The notes beneath the pieces are model-generated. The model was not told the origin of the DNA and searched no databases. It saw only the letters and a list, made by a program, of their open reading frames with translations. A stretch of 64,000 nucleotides of DNA, taken from NCBI GenBank assembly GCA_016705005.1, contig JADIZB010000001.1:310001-374000 (forward strand), in the 5' to 3' direction. This DNA comes from Bacteroidales bacterium (GTDB taxonomy: Bacteria; Bacteroidota; Bacteroidia; Bacteroidales; Lentimicrobiaceae). Numbering within the stretch: the first letter of the stretch is position 1; each line of letters begins with the position of its first letter. The translations under genes were made by a program, and so were the position numbers. Below are positions 26,672 to 34,801 of this stretch, piece by piece.

Positions 26672-27274
26672 ATGAACATTAAAACCGCATCAAACGATTA
26701 TCCCATTTCAAATGCACTTCGCGACCGATGGTCTCCAAGAGCTTTCGACGGACAGCCGGTCAGTAAACAAACGCTGCAGCGGCTTTTTGAAGCTGCCCGC
26801 TGGGCTCCATCTGCGTCAAACCTGCAGCCCTGGCGGTTCATTATTGGAGAAAAAGGTACAGACACATATGACAAAATTTTCAGCACCCTTGTTGAATTCA
26901 ACAAGTTATGGGCTGTCACATCCCCTCTGTTAATGCTGGCATTGACAAAAAAAACCAACAATAAAGAGGAAATCAACAATTCAGCTGAATATGATCTTGG
27001 CCAGGCTGTAGCTAACCTGACATTTCAGGCAACTGCTGAAGGCCTTTTTGTGCATCAGATGGGTGGATTTGAAGCCAGCGAAGCCAGGAAGCATTTCAAT
27101 GTTCCGGACAACTATGCAATAGCAACGGCAATTGCATTAGGTTATCTGGGCAACCCGGACAGTTTACATGAGAATCTCAGGAAGATGGAAATCTCAAAGA
27201 GGGAACGCTTCAAGGCAGACGAATTTGTCTTCACAGGTACTTTCGGACAAAACACTCAAATATTCAACCAATAG
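26672..27274 (+). CDS. Nitroreductase-family flavoprotein
   Basis: A 200-residue cytoplasmic FMN protein. The FMN-binding start is RWSPRAFDGQPVS, followed by LFEAARWAPSASNLQPWRF, the best-known signature of the family, and a C-terminal IALGYLGNP with R/K-rich end. Members reduce nitroaromatics, quinones or flavins with NAD(P)H. It is first of a three-gene operon, with ten bases to the glutaminyl cyclase-like gene, but the biochemical link is not obvious. Confidence 0.88.
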   Translation: MNIKTASNDYPISNALRDRWSPRAFDGQPVSKQTLQRLFEAARWAPSASNLQPWRFIIGEKGTDTYDKIFSTLVEFNKLWAVTSPLLMLALTKKTNNKEEINNSAEYDLGQAVANLTFQATAEGLFVHQMGGFEASEARKHFNVPDNYAIATAIALGYLGNPDSLHENLRKMEISKRERFKADEFVFTGTFGQNTQIFNQ

Positions 27275-27284
27275 CATCTCTTCT

Positions 27285-28292
27285 ATGAAAAACCATCAAC
27301 TGATCCTGCAAATAGCCATTGTCATATTCACATTATTACTTTCTGGTTGCCGGAACAATACAAAACCCGTCACATCTGACGAACAGAATGCGGTTGAAGG
27401 CAAAAAAATATTTGTACCTGAATTCAATGCTGATTCAGCGTATAGCTATATTGAAAGGCAACTTGCTTTTGGGCCAAGGGTACCTAATACGGCTGCTCAC
27501 AGAGCCTGTGCGGGATGGCTTGAAGCTTCATTCAGGCGATTTACACCCAATGTTGTGATTCAGCAGGCGAAACTCAAGGCTTTTGATGGAACAATGCTTG
27601 ATTCGAGAAATATCATAGCTAGTTTCAATCCGGAGAACACTTCCAGGGTACTTTTATGTGCTCACTGGGATTCAAGGCCCTGGGCTGACCATGATCCGGA
27701 TCCGGCCAACCGCAAAAAACCGGTTCCGGCAGCAAATGACGGTGGGAGCGGAGTTGGTGTCCTGCTCGAAATAGCCAGACAAATGAGCATTCACGATCCT
27801 GGCCTGGGAGTTGACATCGTTCTCTTTGATTCAGAAGATTATGGTGAGCCCCAGGAATTACAGGGAACCAATGAAGATTCATGGGGACTTGGATCACAGT
27901 ATTGGTCAAAGAATCCGCATGTACCAGGCTATATGGCCAGATTTGGAATTCTGCTTGATATGGTAGGTGCAGCGGGTGCTACTTTTACAATGGAGGGCAC
28001 ATCCATGTATTTTGCGCCCGATATCATGCGCAGGGTATGGGATATTGCCCACCGGCTTGGCTATGAAAACTATTTTTCAACAAAGAAAACCGGCGCTATT
28101 ACTGATGATCATTTATATGTAAACCAGATCCTTGGCGTGCCAACCATTGACATCATTGATTATGATCAGGAAAGGGAAAAAGGATTTTTCAAATACTGGC
28201 ACACCATAAACGATGATATGAAGAATATAAGTAAGGAAACTTTAAAAGCTGCAGGCCAAACAGTACTTACAGCTGTTTATGAGTCCCGATAG
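27285..28292 (+). CDS. Glutaminyl cyclase-like M28 lipoprotein
   Basis: A 335-residue lipoprotein (lipobox LLLSGC). The M28 fold shows zinc-site motifs LLCAHWDSRPWADHDPDP, AANDGGSGVGVLLEIAR, IVLFDSEDYGEPQ and a late YWHTINDDMKNIS, which is the pattern of the animal-like (type II) glutaminyl cyclase of Porphyromonas and relatives rather than of general aminopeptidases. Such enzymes convert N-terminal glutamine of exported proteins to pyroglutamate. Most exported proteins here have glutamine at the predicted mature N terminus. The ATG at 27285 starts the lipoprotein signal; an in-frame ATG at 27168 lies inside the nitroreductase gene. An aminopeptidase role remains the alternative. Confidence 0.8.
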   Translation: MKNHQLILQIAIVIFTLLLSGCRNNTKPVTSDEQNAVEGKKIFVPEFNADSAYSYIERQLAFGPRVPNTAAHRACAGWLEASFRRFTPNVVIQQAKLKAFDGTMLDSRNIIASFNPENTSRVLLCAHWDSRPWADHDPDPANRKKPVPAANDGGSGVGVLLEIARQMSIHDPGLGVDIVLFDSEDYGEPQELQGTNEDSWGLGSQYWSKNPHVPGYMARFGILLDMVGAAGATFTMEGTSMYFAPDIMRRVWDIAHRLGYENYFSTKKTGAITDDHLYVNQILGVPTIDIIDYDQEREKGFFKYWHTINDDMKNISKETLKAAGQTVLTAVYESR

Positions 28293-28297
28293 AACCC

Positions 28298-28837
28298 ATG
28301 AACAATCGGGAAGTCGTTCTATACATTGCCATGAGCCTTGATGGTTATATTGCAGATTCAGATGGCGGTATCAGTTTTCTTCAACAAGTAGAAAAAGACG
28401 GGGAAGACTATGGTTATAAGGAATTTTCTTCATCAACAGATGTTGTTATCTTAGGCCGGAAAACCTGGGAAACAGTTCTTTCATTTAATTTGCCTGAAGT
28501 CTATTCCGGCAAACAGGTTTTTGTGATTTCAAAGAAAAAGGAAGGTCATGAAGGAAATGTCGTTTATTACGGAGGGGATATACCAACCCTGATCCGTAAA
28601 CTTAAATCAGAAGCAGGGCTCAATATCCACATTGACGGCGGTGCTGAAGTAGTTTATACCATGCTCAAAGACAAACTGATTGACAGAATAATTGTATCTG
28701 TAATCCCGGTTTTGTTGGGTGATGGAATCAGACTTTTCGGATCTTCATTCCCTGTGCATCGTTTAAAGCTTAAACAATGCCTTACCTTCTCAACAGGATT
28801 GGTTCAGCTTCATTATGAAACTGCAGCAGAAAGCTGA
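28298..28837 (+). CDS. RibD C-terminal/dihydrofolate reductase-like protein
   Basis: A 179-residue protein of the RibD_C/DHFR superfamily: VVLYIAMSLDGYIADSDGG at the start, DVVILGRKTWETV, and HIDGGAEVVYTMLKDKLIDRIIVSVIPVLLGDGIRLF near the end. These stand-alone proteins are NADPH-dependent reductases of mostly unknown substrate. It begins five bases after the cyclase gene, so the two are co-transcribed. Its TGA abuts the stop codon of the opposing PhoH gene with no base between. Confidence 0.85.
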   Translation: MNNREVVLYIAMSLDGYIADSDGGISFLQQVEKDGEDYGYKEFSSSTDVVILGRKTWETVLSFNLPEVYSGKQVFVISKKKEGHEGNVVYYGGDIPTLIRKLKSEAGLNIHIDGGAEVVYTMLKDKLIDRIIVSVIPVLLGDGIRLFGSSFPVHRLKLKQCLTFSTGLVQLHYETAAES

Positions 28838-30556
28838 TTATAGCAGATCATTGGCCAGATTTGCAAGTTCCGACCGCTCACCCTTTTCGAGACGCACATG
28901 GGCATAAATGGAGTGGTGCTTCACTTTGTCGATCAGGTATGACAAGCCGTTGCTCTGAGCATCAAGATAAGGTGTATCAATCTGATAGATATCCCCGGTA
29001 AAAATAATCTTGGTTCCCTGCCCTGCTCTTGTGATAATGGTTTTAACTTCATGAGGGGTTAAATTTTGTGCTTCGTCCACTATAAAACAGACGTTTGAGA
29101 TACTTCTTCCTCTAATGTAAGCAAGAGGCTGAATCACCAGTTTTTCATTTTCCAGTGAATCAGTAATATTTTTAAATTCCTTATCCTTCTCACTAAACTG
29201 GCTCTGAATAAACTTCAGGTTATCGTACAATGGTTCCATATAGGGGTTGATCTTTGACTTAATATCTCCCGGAAGGAATCCAATGTCCTTATTGCTTAAG
29301 GGAACGATAGGACGGGCAAGGAAAACCTGCTTGAAGTTGCGTTTCTGATCAAGAGCTGCGGCCAGTGCCAACAGAGTCTTTCCTGTACCGGCTACACCCT
29401 GAAGGGTTACCAGTTTAACATCTGGATTTAAAATTGCGTGAAGAGCGAATACCTGTTCGGCATTACGCGGAGTTATTCTGAAAGCCGACCTCTTCTCGAT
29501 TCTTTCAATTCTTTTGGTAAGTGAATTGTAAAAGGCCAGGGCTGAAGTATTGGTATTACGAAGAATGAAATAGTGATTGGGAATCGGATTCTTTACCCCG
29601 ACATCTTTAGGCAGACAACATCCGGTCTGATACAATTTATCAATAACTCTGCTGCTTAGGCTGTTGATGGTTGAAATACCGGTATAGAGTCCTTCTACAT
29701 CCTTTATCTTACCTGTAAGGAAATCCTCCGCGGTAAGGTTAAGTGATTTGGCTTTCAGGCGCAGATTAATATCTTTGCTTACAAGGATAACTTTACGATC
29801 CGGATATTCCTGCGTCAATGAAAGAGCTGCATTCAAAATACGATGGTCGGGTTTGTTATCATCAAATATTTCACGGGCATCAAGCTTACTCCGCTCATTC
29901 ATAACAACTTTAAACTTGCCTCCTCTGGATTTGACAAGTGGAATCCAGTTGGTCAATGTTCCCTTGTCAGAAAGGGTATCGATAATTCTTATAAATTCCC
30001 GTGCCTCAAAATTCTTGGTATCGTTCCCTTTTTTAAAATTATCGAGTTCCTCGAGCACTGTGATAGGAATTGCCACATCATTATCCTCAAAATTATTGAT
30101 AGAGTCGTGGTTATACAAGATAACGGACGTGTCAAGTACAAAAATCTTCTTTTGTCCAGTGGTTTTATGGATTTTGACTTTTGGGGCCTTCCTGATTTCA
30201 TTGGGTAGTTCTGCAACCAAAGATTCATGGTGGGGATGTGGCACTTTCTTAACTTTGCCGATTGCCGGTTTAACAGCCTTTTCGACTGGAATAGCTGCAA
30301 ATGCAAAATCAGGATTCTTTTTCCCCTTTTGAGGCTTATCTGTGGTTGGACGGGATTTCACTGCACCCGGCCGACCTTTCCGATTTCCGGTTGAAGGGAA
30401 ATCCGGTTTGTGAATTATCAGTAATTTATCAATGTCATTTACTTTACCCGGACGGATTTCGGTATCCTCGTTTAACAGTTTATTCTTTTTCGAAGAGGCT
30501 TTTTTTGTAGCTTTTGCTTTTAAGACTTCTCCATCTTTCAGTTTTGTCCTAGCCAT
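28838..30556 (-). CDS. PIN-PhoH fusion ATPase (YlaK type) with basic N-terminal extension
   Basis: A 572-residue protein. Residues 1-130 are lysine- and proline-rich and probably disordered. A PIN nuclease-like domain starts at FVLDTSVIL (D142) with EELDNFKKG and a later DHRILNAAL acidic motif. The PhoH ATPase domain has Walker A GVAGTGKT near 387, FLARPIVPLSNKDIGFLPGD, and Walker B FIVDEAQNLTPHE with TGD. PIN-PhoH proteins are RNA-related helicase/nucleases linked to RNA turnover under stress. The long basic tail may bind RNA or ribosomes. The start is the first ATG upstream of all domains, 26 bp from the lipocalin stop. Confidence 0.88.
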   Translation of the reverse strand: MARTKLKDGEVLKAKATKKASSKKNKLLNEDTEIRPGKVNDIDKLLIIHKPDFPSTGNRKGRPGAVKSRPTTDKPQKGKKNPDFAFAAIPVEKAVKPAIGKVKKVPHPHHESLVAELPNEIRKAPKVKIHKTTGQKKIFVLDTSVILYNHDSINNFEDNDVAIPITVLEELDNFKKGNDTKNFEAREFIRIIDTLSDKGTLTNWIPLVKSRGGKFKVVMNERSKLDAREIFDDNKPDHRILNAALSLTQEYPDRKVILVSKDINLRLKAKSLNLTAEDFLTGKIKDVEGLYTGISTINSLSSRVIDKLYQTGCCLPKDVGVKNPIPNHYFILRNTNTSALAFYNSLTKRIERIEKRSAFRITPRNAEQVFALHAILNPDVKLVTLQGVAGTGKTLLALAAALDQKRNFKQVFLARPIVPLSNKDIGFLPGDIKSKINPYMEPLYDNLKFIQSQFSEKDKEFKNITDSLENEKLVIQPLAYIRGRSISNVCFIVDEAQNLTPHEVKTIITRAGQGTKIIFTGDIYQIDTPYLDAQSNGLSYLIDKVKHHSIYAHVRLEKGERSELANLANDLL

Positions 30557-30582
30557 AGTACGAAGTTTTCAGTAGACACCAA

Positions 30583-31104
30583 TCAGTAACATGGTTGAGG
30601 CGTGCGCAGCAGCCTGCCGGTTTCGTAACCTTCCATTTTTAATATGTTGACAATTGAATCAAACAGTGGCTTATCCATATTAGGTGTTCTATTCAATATC
30701 CACAAATAATCCTTTCCGGAAGAAACAACAGCCCATTTATAATCAGTGTCAAGATTTACAATCCAATAATCTGCCTTAAAGGGCCAGAAAAACTGAACCT
30801 TTAGCTTTGTATTATTACTTCCTTCAACAACAAATGCTTTACCTGAAACACTGCTCTCAGGCTTGTCTAAGCCACCCTTTCTGCATTTATTTATTACCCT
30901 GACATAATTTTCAGATGTGAGAATGTACTCCGCTGTTGTGCAGTGGCAACCTTTCTGGAAACGCACCGGAAAGGATGCTATATCATACCAGATCCCTGCG
31001 TATCTGGCCAGATCAACACGACCAACTCCGGTGGGTGAATTATCCTGAGTTTTGCATCCGAATAAAAAACAACCTGTCATTATTAACAAAATCTTTGCCC
31101 TCAT
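30583..31104 (-). CDS. blc: Outer-membrane lipocalin (Blc-like)
   Basis: A 173-residue lipoprotein (lipobox FLFGC). The lipocalin signature G-x-W is in RYAGIWYDIASFP, followed by the typical FQKGC and, later, PFKADYWIVNLDTDYKWAVV and YLWILNRTP. Bacterial lipocalins of this kind sit in the outer membrane and bind lysophospholipids or fatty acids during membrane stress. It precedes the PhoH gene on the same strand by 26 bp and may be co-transcribed with it. Confidence 0.88.
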   Translation of the reverse strand: MRAKILLIMTGCFLFGCKTQDNSPTGVGRVDLARYAGIWYDIASFPVRFQKGCHCTTAEYILTSENYVRVINKCRKGGLDKPESSVSGKAFVVEGSNNTKLKVQFFWPFKADYWIVNLDTDYKWAVVSSGKDYLWILNRTPNMDKPLFDSIVNILKMEGYETGRLLRTPQPCY

Positions 31105-31406
31105 AAAATCATCTAATCTGTAAATTTAACTAAAAACAGCCCGATCCCGAAAGGAATCGGGAACATTTAATAACAAAATAATTAACCAATATCCAACTGT
31201 TTATCTGCATACTACAAAATTTTATCAACAAAATTCGGCATTGGTAAACTGAGAATTCGGGTTCACTCAATCATTGTTTTCAATCCGGCTTATTTTCATG
31301 AATGAGACCAATTGTGTTCAAAAGCCTAACTCACAAAAAAGATTCTATTGTCTTCAATAAAAAAGGGGCAACCAGCCCCTAAGAATTCAGATAATTTAAG
31401 TTGAAT
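31105..31406. other. Intergenic region after the SSB cluster
   Basis: No gene is seen. It contains the terminator of the SSB cluster (31356-31381) and the promoter region of the lipocalin gene, in which no clear -7 box was found. Confidence 0.4.
31356..31381 (-). terminator. Intrinsic terminator of the SSB cluster
   Basis: On the minus strand TAGGGGC and GCCCC form a short GC stem around TGGTT, followed by TTTTTTATT. It begins about 26 bp after the stop of the last SSB gene. Confidence 0.7.
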
Positions 31407-31754
31407 CTATTTTCCTTTGTCCTTACTTCCCATGAACATAAGTTCGTTCACAACGACTTCAGTAATGTTGTGTGTCTTGCCATCCTTGTCATTCCAGGAA
31501 CGATAAGTGAGTTTTCCTTCAATAGCGATTTCCTTTCCTTTGTTAAGAAATCTCTCACATGTATCAGCCAGCCTTCCCCATATGACCAACTGATGCCATT
31601 GGGTTTGCTTGACCTTCTGACCATTTTTATCGGTGTACTCGTCGTTTGTGGCCAACGAAAAACGGGCAACCTTTTTACCTCCCTCAAGGGACTTAATTTC
31701 CGGATCGCCGCCTAAATGGCCGATCAGCTGTACTCGGTTTCTTAATGAATTCAT
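31407..31754 (-). CDS. Single-stranded DNA-binding protein paralogue 3 (no acidic tail)
   Basis: A 115-residue OB-fold protein: NRVQLIGHLGGDPEIKSLE, VARFSLATNDEY, TQWHQLVIWGRLADTCERFLNKGKEIAIEGKL, THNITEVVVNEL. This is the complete SSB fold, but the chain ends GSKDKGK rather than with the acidic tip that recruits repair and replication proteins. It is the third of three tandem paralogues and 81 bp after the second. It probably binds DNA without recruiting partners, or forms mixed tetramers. Confidence 0.88.
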   Translation of the reverse strand: MNSLRNRVQLIGHLGGDPEIKSLEGGKKVARFSLATNDEYTDKNGQKVKQTQWHQLVIWGRLADTCERFLNKGKEIAIEGKLTYRSWNDKDGKTHNITEVVVNELMFMGSKDKGK

Positions 31755-31835
31755 GATACCTGGTTTTAATGAATAATTATGATTGATTTATATTACCGGG
31801 ATATGCCCGGCCTTTATCTGTGATGTTCTTTCAGC

Positions 31836-32180
31836 TTAACTGACTTTGTGACCTCCAACCATCAACAGTTCATTGACAGTAATTTCTGTTATAAAGTGTT
31901 TGCCACCTTCCTTGTCAGTATAAACCCTGTAGCCAAGCTTACCTTCAATCGCAATTTCCTGTCCTTTGGAAAGGTAGTTCTCACAAATATCGGCAAGGCC
32001 TCCCCAAACTACGAGATTATGCCATTGGGTTTGTTTGACTTTTTCTCCACCCCTATTGGTGTATTCATCACTTGTTGCGATACGTAGTCTTGCAACTTTA
32101 CGGTTTGGTTCAAGAGATTTGATTTCAGGATCGGCACCTAAGCGGCCGATCAGTTGTACGGTATTCTGCAGATTGTTCAT
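31836..32180 (-). CDS. Single-stranded DNA-binding protein paralogue 2 (no acidic tail)
   Basis: A 114-residue OB-fold protein: NTVQLIGRLGADPEIKSLEP, VARLRIATSDEYTN, TQWHNLVVWGGLADICENYLSKGQEIAIEGKLGY, HFITEITVNELLM. It ends GGHKVS with no glycine/proline linker or acidic tip. It is clearly related to both neighbours and lies 56 bp after paralogue 1. Tandem duplication followed by moderate divergence is the simplest history. Confidence 0.88.
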   Translation of the reverse strand: MNNLQNTVQLIGRLGADPEIKSLEPNRKVARLRIATSDEYTNRGGEKVKQTQWHNLVVWGGLADICENYLSKGQEIAIEGKLGYRVYTDKEGGKHFITEITVNELLMVGGHKVS

Positions 32181-32236
32181 GTTCTTCGATTTAAATTGAA
32201 AATTTGGATCCTTTCCGGGCTTAAAAAGGTTTTATG

Positions 32237-32581
32237 CTAACTAGCCTGCCGGCCACTTATCATTAAAAGGTCGTTTACGGTAATCTCAGTAACAAGCCGG
32301 CTGTTTCCTTCCGTATCAGTAAAAATCCTGTAGGCAATCCGGCCTTCAATGGCAACTTCTCTGCCTTTCTGCAGATATTTGCCACATATCTCTGCAAGTT
32401 TGCCCCAGACGATGAGTTGGTGCCATTGGGTGCGGATAGCATTTTCTCCCTTCTTTCCTTTGGAACGTTCACTTGTAGCCAATGACAAACGAGCCATTAC
32501 GCTGCCATTTTCAAATGTTTTTACTTCCGGGTCAGCTCCAAGGTGACCGATAAGCTGCACACGGTTATTTAATGCTTTCAT
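32237..32581 (-). CDS. Single-stranded DNA-binding protein paralogue 1 (no acidic tail)
   Basis: A 114-residue OB-fold protein: NRVQLIGHLGADPEVKTFEN, MARLSLATSERSKG, TQWHQLIVWGKLAEICGKYLQKGREVAIEGRIAY, LVTEITVNDLLM. It ends SGRQAS. The ATG at 32581 (MKALNNRVQL) matches the starts of the other two copies; an upstream ATG at 32617 would add 12 residues. It is first in the cluster, with a -7 box about 90 bp upstream. Confidence 0.88.
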   Translation of the reverse strand: MKALNNRVQLIGHLGADPEVKTFENGSVMARLSLATSERSKGKKGENAIRTQWHQLIVWGKLAEICGKYLQKGREVAIEGRIAYRIFTDTEGNSRLVTEITVNDLLMISGRQAS

Positions 32582-32672
32582 TGTTTTTGTGTTGTGCTCT
32601 TTATTGAGCTTGTTCAACGTAAACTTAACTTGTCCTTGCCAATCCTAACCAAACGATGATTGAACAATGAGA

Positions 32673-32680
32673 CAAAAGTA
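32673..32680 (-). promoter_or_regulatory. -7 box of the SSB cluster
   Basis: The minus strand reads TACTTTTG, a match to TAnnTTTG, about 90 bp before the first SSB start. No clear -33 box was found at the expected spacing. Confidence 0.4.
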
Positions 32681-32880
32681 GAAAACCCACTATGCCTGAT
32701 TCGGTTAATAGTCATTTACTTACGGATGTAGTCGCTTATAATCGTTTATAATCAGATAGCCAATAAAGCAACAACTCTATCACCTTGAATATCTGAACTT
32801 TGCAGTATATTTAAAGGGCATAGATAAGATTCACATGATTGAAAAAGGTCATTTTTTTTCACTTAACAGAAATAGCTTAT

Positions 32881-32888
32881 TATCTTTG
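32881..32888 (+). promoter_or_regulatory. -7 box of the 33-residue protein gene
   Basis: TATCTTTG matches TAnnTTTG and lies 63 bp before the ATG at 32952. A T run sits where the -33 element would be. Confidence 0.45.
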
Positions 32889-32951
32889 TAGTAATTCTAA
32901 GGAGAGACGAGTTAAAATACCTTTAAATTATTCACACTAAAGTTTTCAGCC

Positions 32952-33053
32952 ATGGCAAAATCATTGGATACAAAAAAGGAGACCAAGAAGGCTCCAACGA
33001 AAACCCTGAAAGAAAAACGGCTTGAGAAAAAAGAAAAGAAAGCCAAAGGTTGA
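32952..33053 (+). CDS. Very small basic protein (33 residues)
   Basis: An ATG-to-TGA frame encoding MAKSLDTKKETKKAP followed by a lysine/glutamate/arginine-rich tail ending KKAKG. It has 15 lysines or arginines, no hydrophobic core and no membrane segment, so it is probably a disordered nucleic-acid or ribosome-associated peptide. It has its own -7 box upstream (32881-32888), an A-rich leader, and a hairpin terminator 40 bp downstream, which is the arrangement of a real monocistronic gene. I have a vague memory of similar small proteins in this phylum but cannot name a family. Confidence 0.65.
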   Translation: MAKSLDTKKETKKAPTKTLKEKRLEKKEKKAKG

Positions 33054-33092
33054 TTAATTTATCTGGCTTATATAGCCAGAAATGAATAGTTC

Positions 33093-33128
33093 AGCTGTTG
33101 CTAATTTTCGCAGCAGCTTTTCTTTTTT
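33093..33128 (+). terminator. Intrinsic terminator of the small basic protein gene
   Basis: AGCTGTTGC (33093-33101) pairs with GCAGCAGCT (33110-33118) with one G-U pair, followed by a T-rich run to 33128. A second small dyad, CTGGC-N7-GCCAG, lies just before it. Confidence 0.7.
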
Positions 33129-33164
33129 GCAATAATTTTACTTATCTTTACAAAAAGGAAAATA

Positions 33165-33920
33165 ATGAAAAAAATTCGCATCCTCCTTGTTGGAGTATTG
33201 ACTTTATCCATTTTAAATTGCTTTGCACAAAAGACTGATCTGAAAAAACTGAACCTGAGCGGAAAGATCAGTTCAATCAACGAGAAGACATATCAACCTA
33301 TTATCAGTGAAGATGTTATTTCAAAAGGAAGGATGGTTCAATGGCACAGGAATGTATTCAATTCGATGGGAAACAAAGTAGAAGATCTCAAGTTCAGGGC
33401 CGACAGTTCGATTGACAAAAAATATGTATACTCCTATACAAACGAAGGGTTCAGAAAGGATCTCTGTATTTATTCAGGTGACAATCTTCTTACCCTTAAG
33501 ATCGAATATAAATATGATTCTGAAGGCAGGCTTCTTAAAGATGTAAGTTTCAATGATAAGGGGCAAATCGAAAAAGAGATAGCATATCTTTATGGAAAAG
33601 ATGACTTTCTAACTGAAGTTAACATTCTGAATCCGAACGGTGAGCTTCAAAAAAAAGTAAGGTATGTATACAGTTCCTCCGGCTTTATGGCTGAATCGAA
33701 CCAATACAAAGCCAATGGCGAACTTGAAAGAAGGATAACCTATTTACAGGACTTGAAGGGCAATAATATAGAAGAGAAGACATACTCATTCGAGGGAATT
33801 CTTTTGACTTCTGTTTTGTATAAATACGAATACGATGTATGGGGTAACTGGATAAAAAAAACATCATTCTCAAATGAAAAGCCGGTTTCAATAACAGAAA
33901 GAAAAATAATCTACTTCTAA
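33165..33920 (+). CDS. Secreted protein with YD/RHS-like short repeats
   Basis: A 251-residue exported protein; signal peptide ending NCFAQ, then KTDLKKLNL. From about residue 110 it is built of 20-25-residue units of the pattern Y-x-Y-x-x-x-G-x-L-x-x-x-x-x-x-x-x-x-G: EYKYDSEGRLLKD, FNDKGQIEKEIAYLYG, LNPNGELQKKVRYVYS, YKANGELERRITYL, YKYEYDVWGNWIKK. This resembles YD/RHS repeats, which form beta-structured surface or periplasmic proteins. There is no T9SS tail and no known catalytic domain. A near -7 box, TATCTTTA at 33143-33150, is close to the start. Function unknown. Confidence 0.75.
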   Translation: MKKIRILLVGVLTLSILNCFAQKTDLKKLNLSGKISSINEKTYQPIISEDVISKGRMVQWHRNVFNSMGNKVEDLKFRADSSIDKKYVYSYTNEGFRKDLCIYSGDNLLTLKIEYKYDSEGRLLKDVSFNDKGQIEKEIAYLYGKDDFLTEVNILNPNGELQKKVRYVYSSSGFMAESNQYKANGELERRITYLQDLKGNNIEEKTYSFEGILLTSVLYKYEYDVWGNWIKKTSFSNEKPVSITERKIIYF

Positions 33921-34041
33921 TAACTGCTATAAATACATAAAGATCAAGATAATAACATCCTGGAAATAATTTTATATCAATATTAAATCTATTCGTTCAT
34001 AATTTTTTAACATTAAAGTTAATCAATAAAAACACCGTCCT

Positions 34042-34398
34042 ATGGGAAAGACATGTCTCGATTGCGGTGAGCCCTTAGTGGGAAGAGCCGATAAGAAATT
34101 CTGCTGCGACCAGTGCAGGAATAATTACAACAACCATCTCAACAGCGAAAGCAGCCTGATGGTCAGACAGGTAAACAACATATTACGCAGGAACAGGCGA
34201 ATTCTCAACAACTTAGTACCCATTGAGAAAACAACTGTTCACAAGGAGAAGCTATCCAGCCTGGGGTTTAACTTCAACTATTTCACCCACATTTATACAA
34301 CCCAAAAAGGAAATTCCTACCGGTTTGTATATGAATATGGATACCTTCCCCTTGAAAATGATTTCTATATGCTTGTTATCAGGGATAAGAAACAGTAG
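34042..34398 (+). CDS. Small zinc-ribbon protein
   Basis: A 118-residue cytoplasmic protein. The N terminus has two cysteine pairs that should bind zinc: C-L-D-C-G at 5-9 and F-C-C-D-Q-C-R near 21-27 (TCLDCGEPLVGRADKKFCCDQC). The middle is basic (NNILRRNRRILNNLV) and could bind nucleic acid; the C-terminal 50 residues are beta-like (FTHIYTTQKGNSYRFVYEYG). It resembles conserved zinc-ribbon proteins of unknown function in this phylum. No operon partner. Confidence 0.75.
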   Translation: MGKTCLDCGEPLVGRADKKFCCDQCRNNYNNHLNSESSLMVRQVNNILRRNRRILNNLVPIEKTTVHKEKLSSLGFNFNYFTHIYTTQKGNSYRFVYEYGYLPLENDFYMLVIRDKKQ

Positions 34399-34801
34399 GC
34401 TAATATGTTGTTATGTCCATTTTGGAAATATATAAAACTATGTTTATCATAGCTTTAGAATATAAATATTATTGAAAACTTCCTTTATTTCACACTGATC
34501 AAGTACCATTCCATGATATCTGATCACGAATGACCTGAGATTTTCTTAGTTTGTAGTCAGCCCGGCTATGGTTCACCATAGCTTGCCTGTGCATTGACCA
34601 GATCCGGGAACTGATCATTTTAACCTTTGTTTTGAATGCAGTATCCGTATTGGGATCTAATCCTAGCAACTACACAAATCAGCTGGTGTAATACCACAGG
34701 GTTGCTGATTCCGATTCACTTGTTTATTACCTTTGTCTTCCGGAGAAATGCCTGAGCTTTCTTCCTGTCTTGCTCTGAATTTCATGCAGAAATCTTTTCC
34801 A
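34399..34801. other. Intergenic region before DNA polymerase I
   Basis: No credible gene. It holds a hairpin, GCTATGG-TTCA-CCATAGC at 34565-34582, flanked by CCCGG (34561-34565) and CCGGG (34604-34608), and the polymerase promoter box at 34728-34735. The hairpin has no T run and is too far from the zinc-ribbon stop to be a typical terminator. Confidence 0.4.
34728..34735 (+). promoter_or_regulatory. -7 box of the DNA polymerase I gene
   Basis: TACCTTTG matches TAnnTTTG. A TTG at 34702-34704 is close to the -33 position, though the spacing of 23 is slightly long. Transcription would begin near 34742, downstream of an in-frame ATG at 34733, so that ATG cannot be the start. Confidence 0.45.

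Larger units (their letters stand above)
32582..32951. other. Divergent intergenic region
   Basis: It separates the leftward SSB cluster from the small rightward gene. Each side has a match to TAnnTTTG: 32673-32680 on the minus strand and 32881-32888 on the plus strand. No gene is seen between them. Confidence 0.45.

Noticed and set aside
29748..30332. Long open frame (194 codons) on the plus strand inside the PhoH gene
   Set aside because: It is antisense to a gene with clear motifs, has no recognisable domain or start context, and its composition mirrors the opposite strand.
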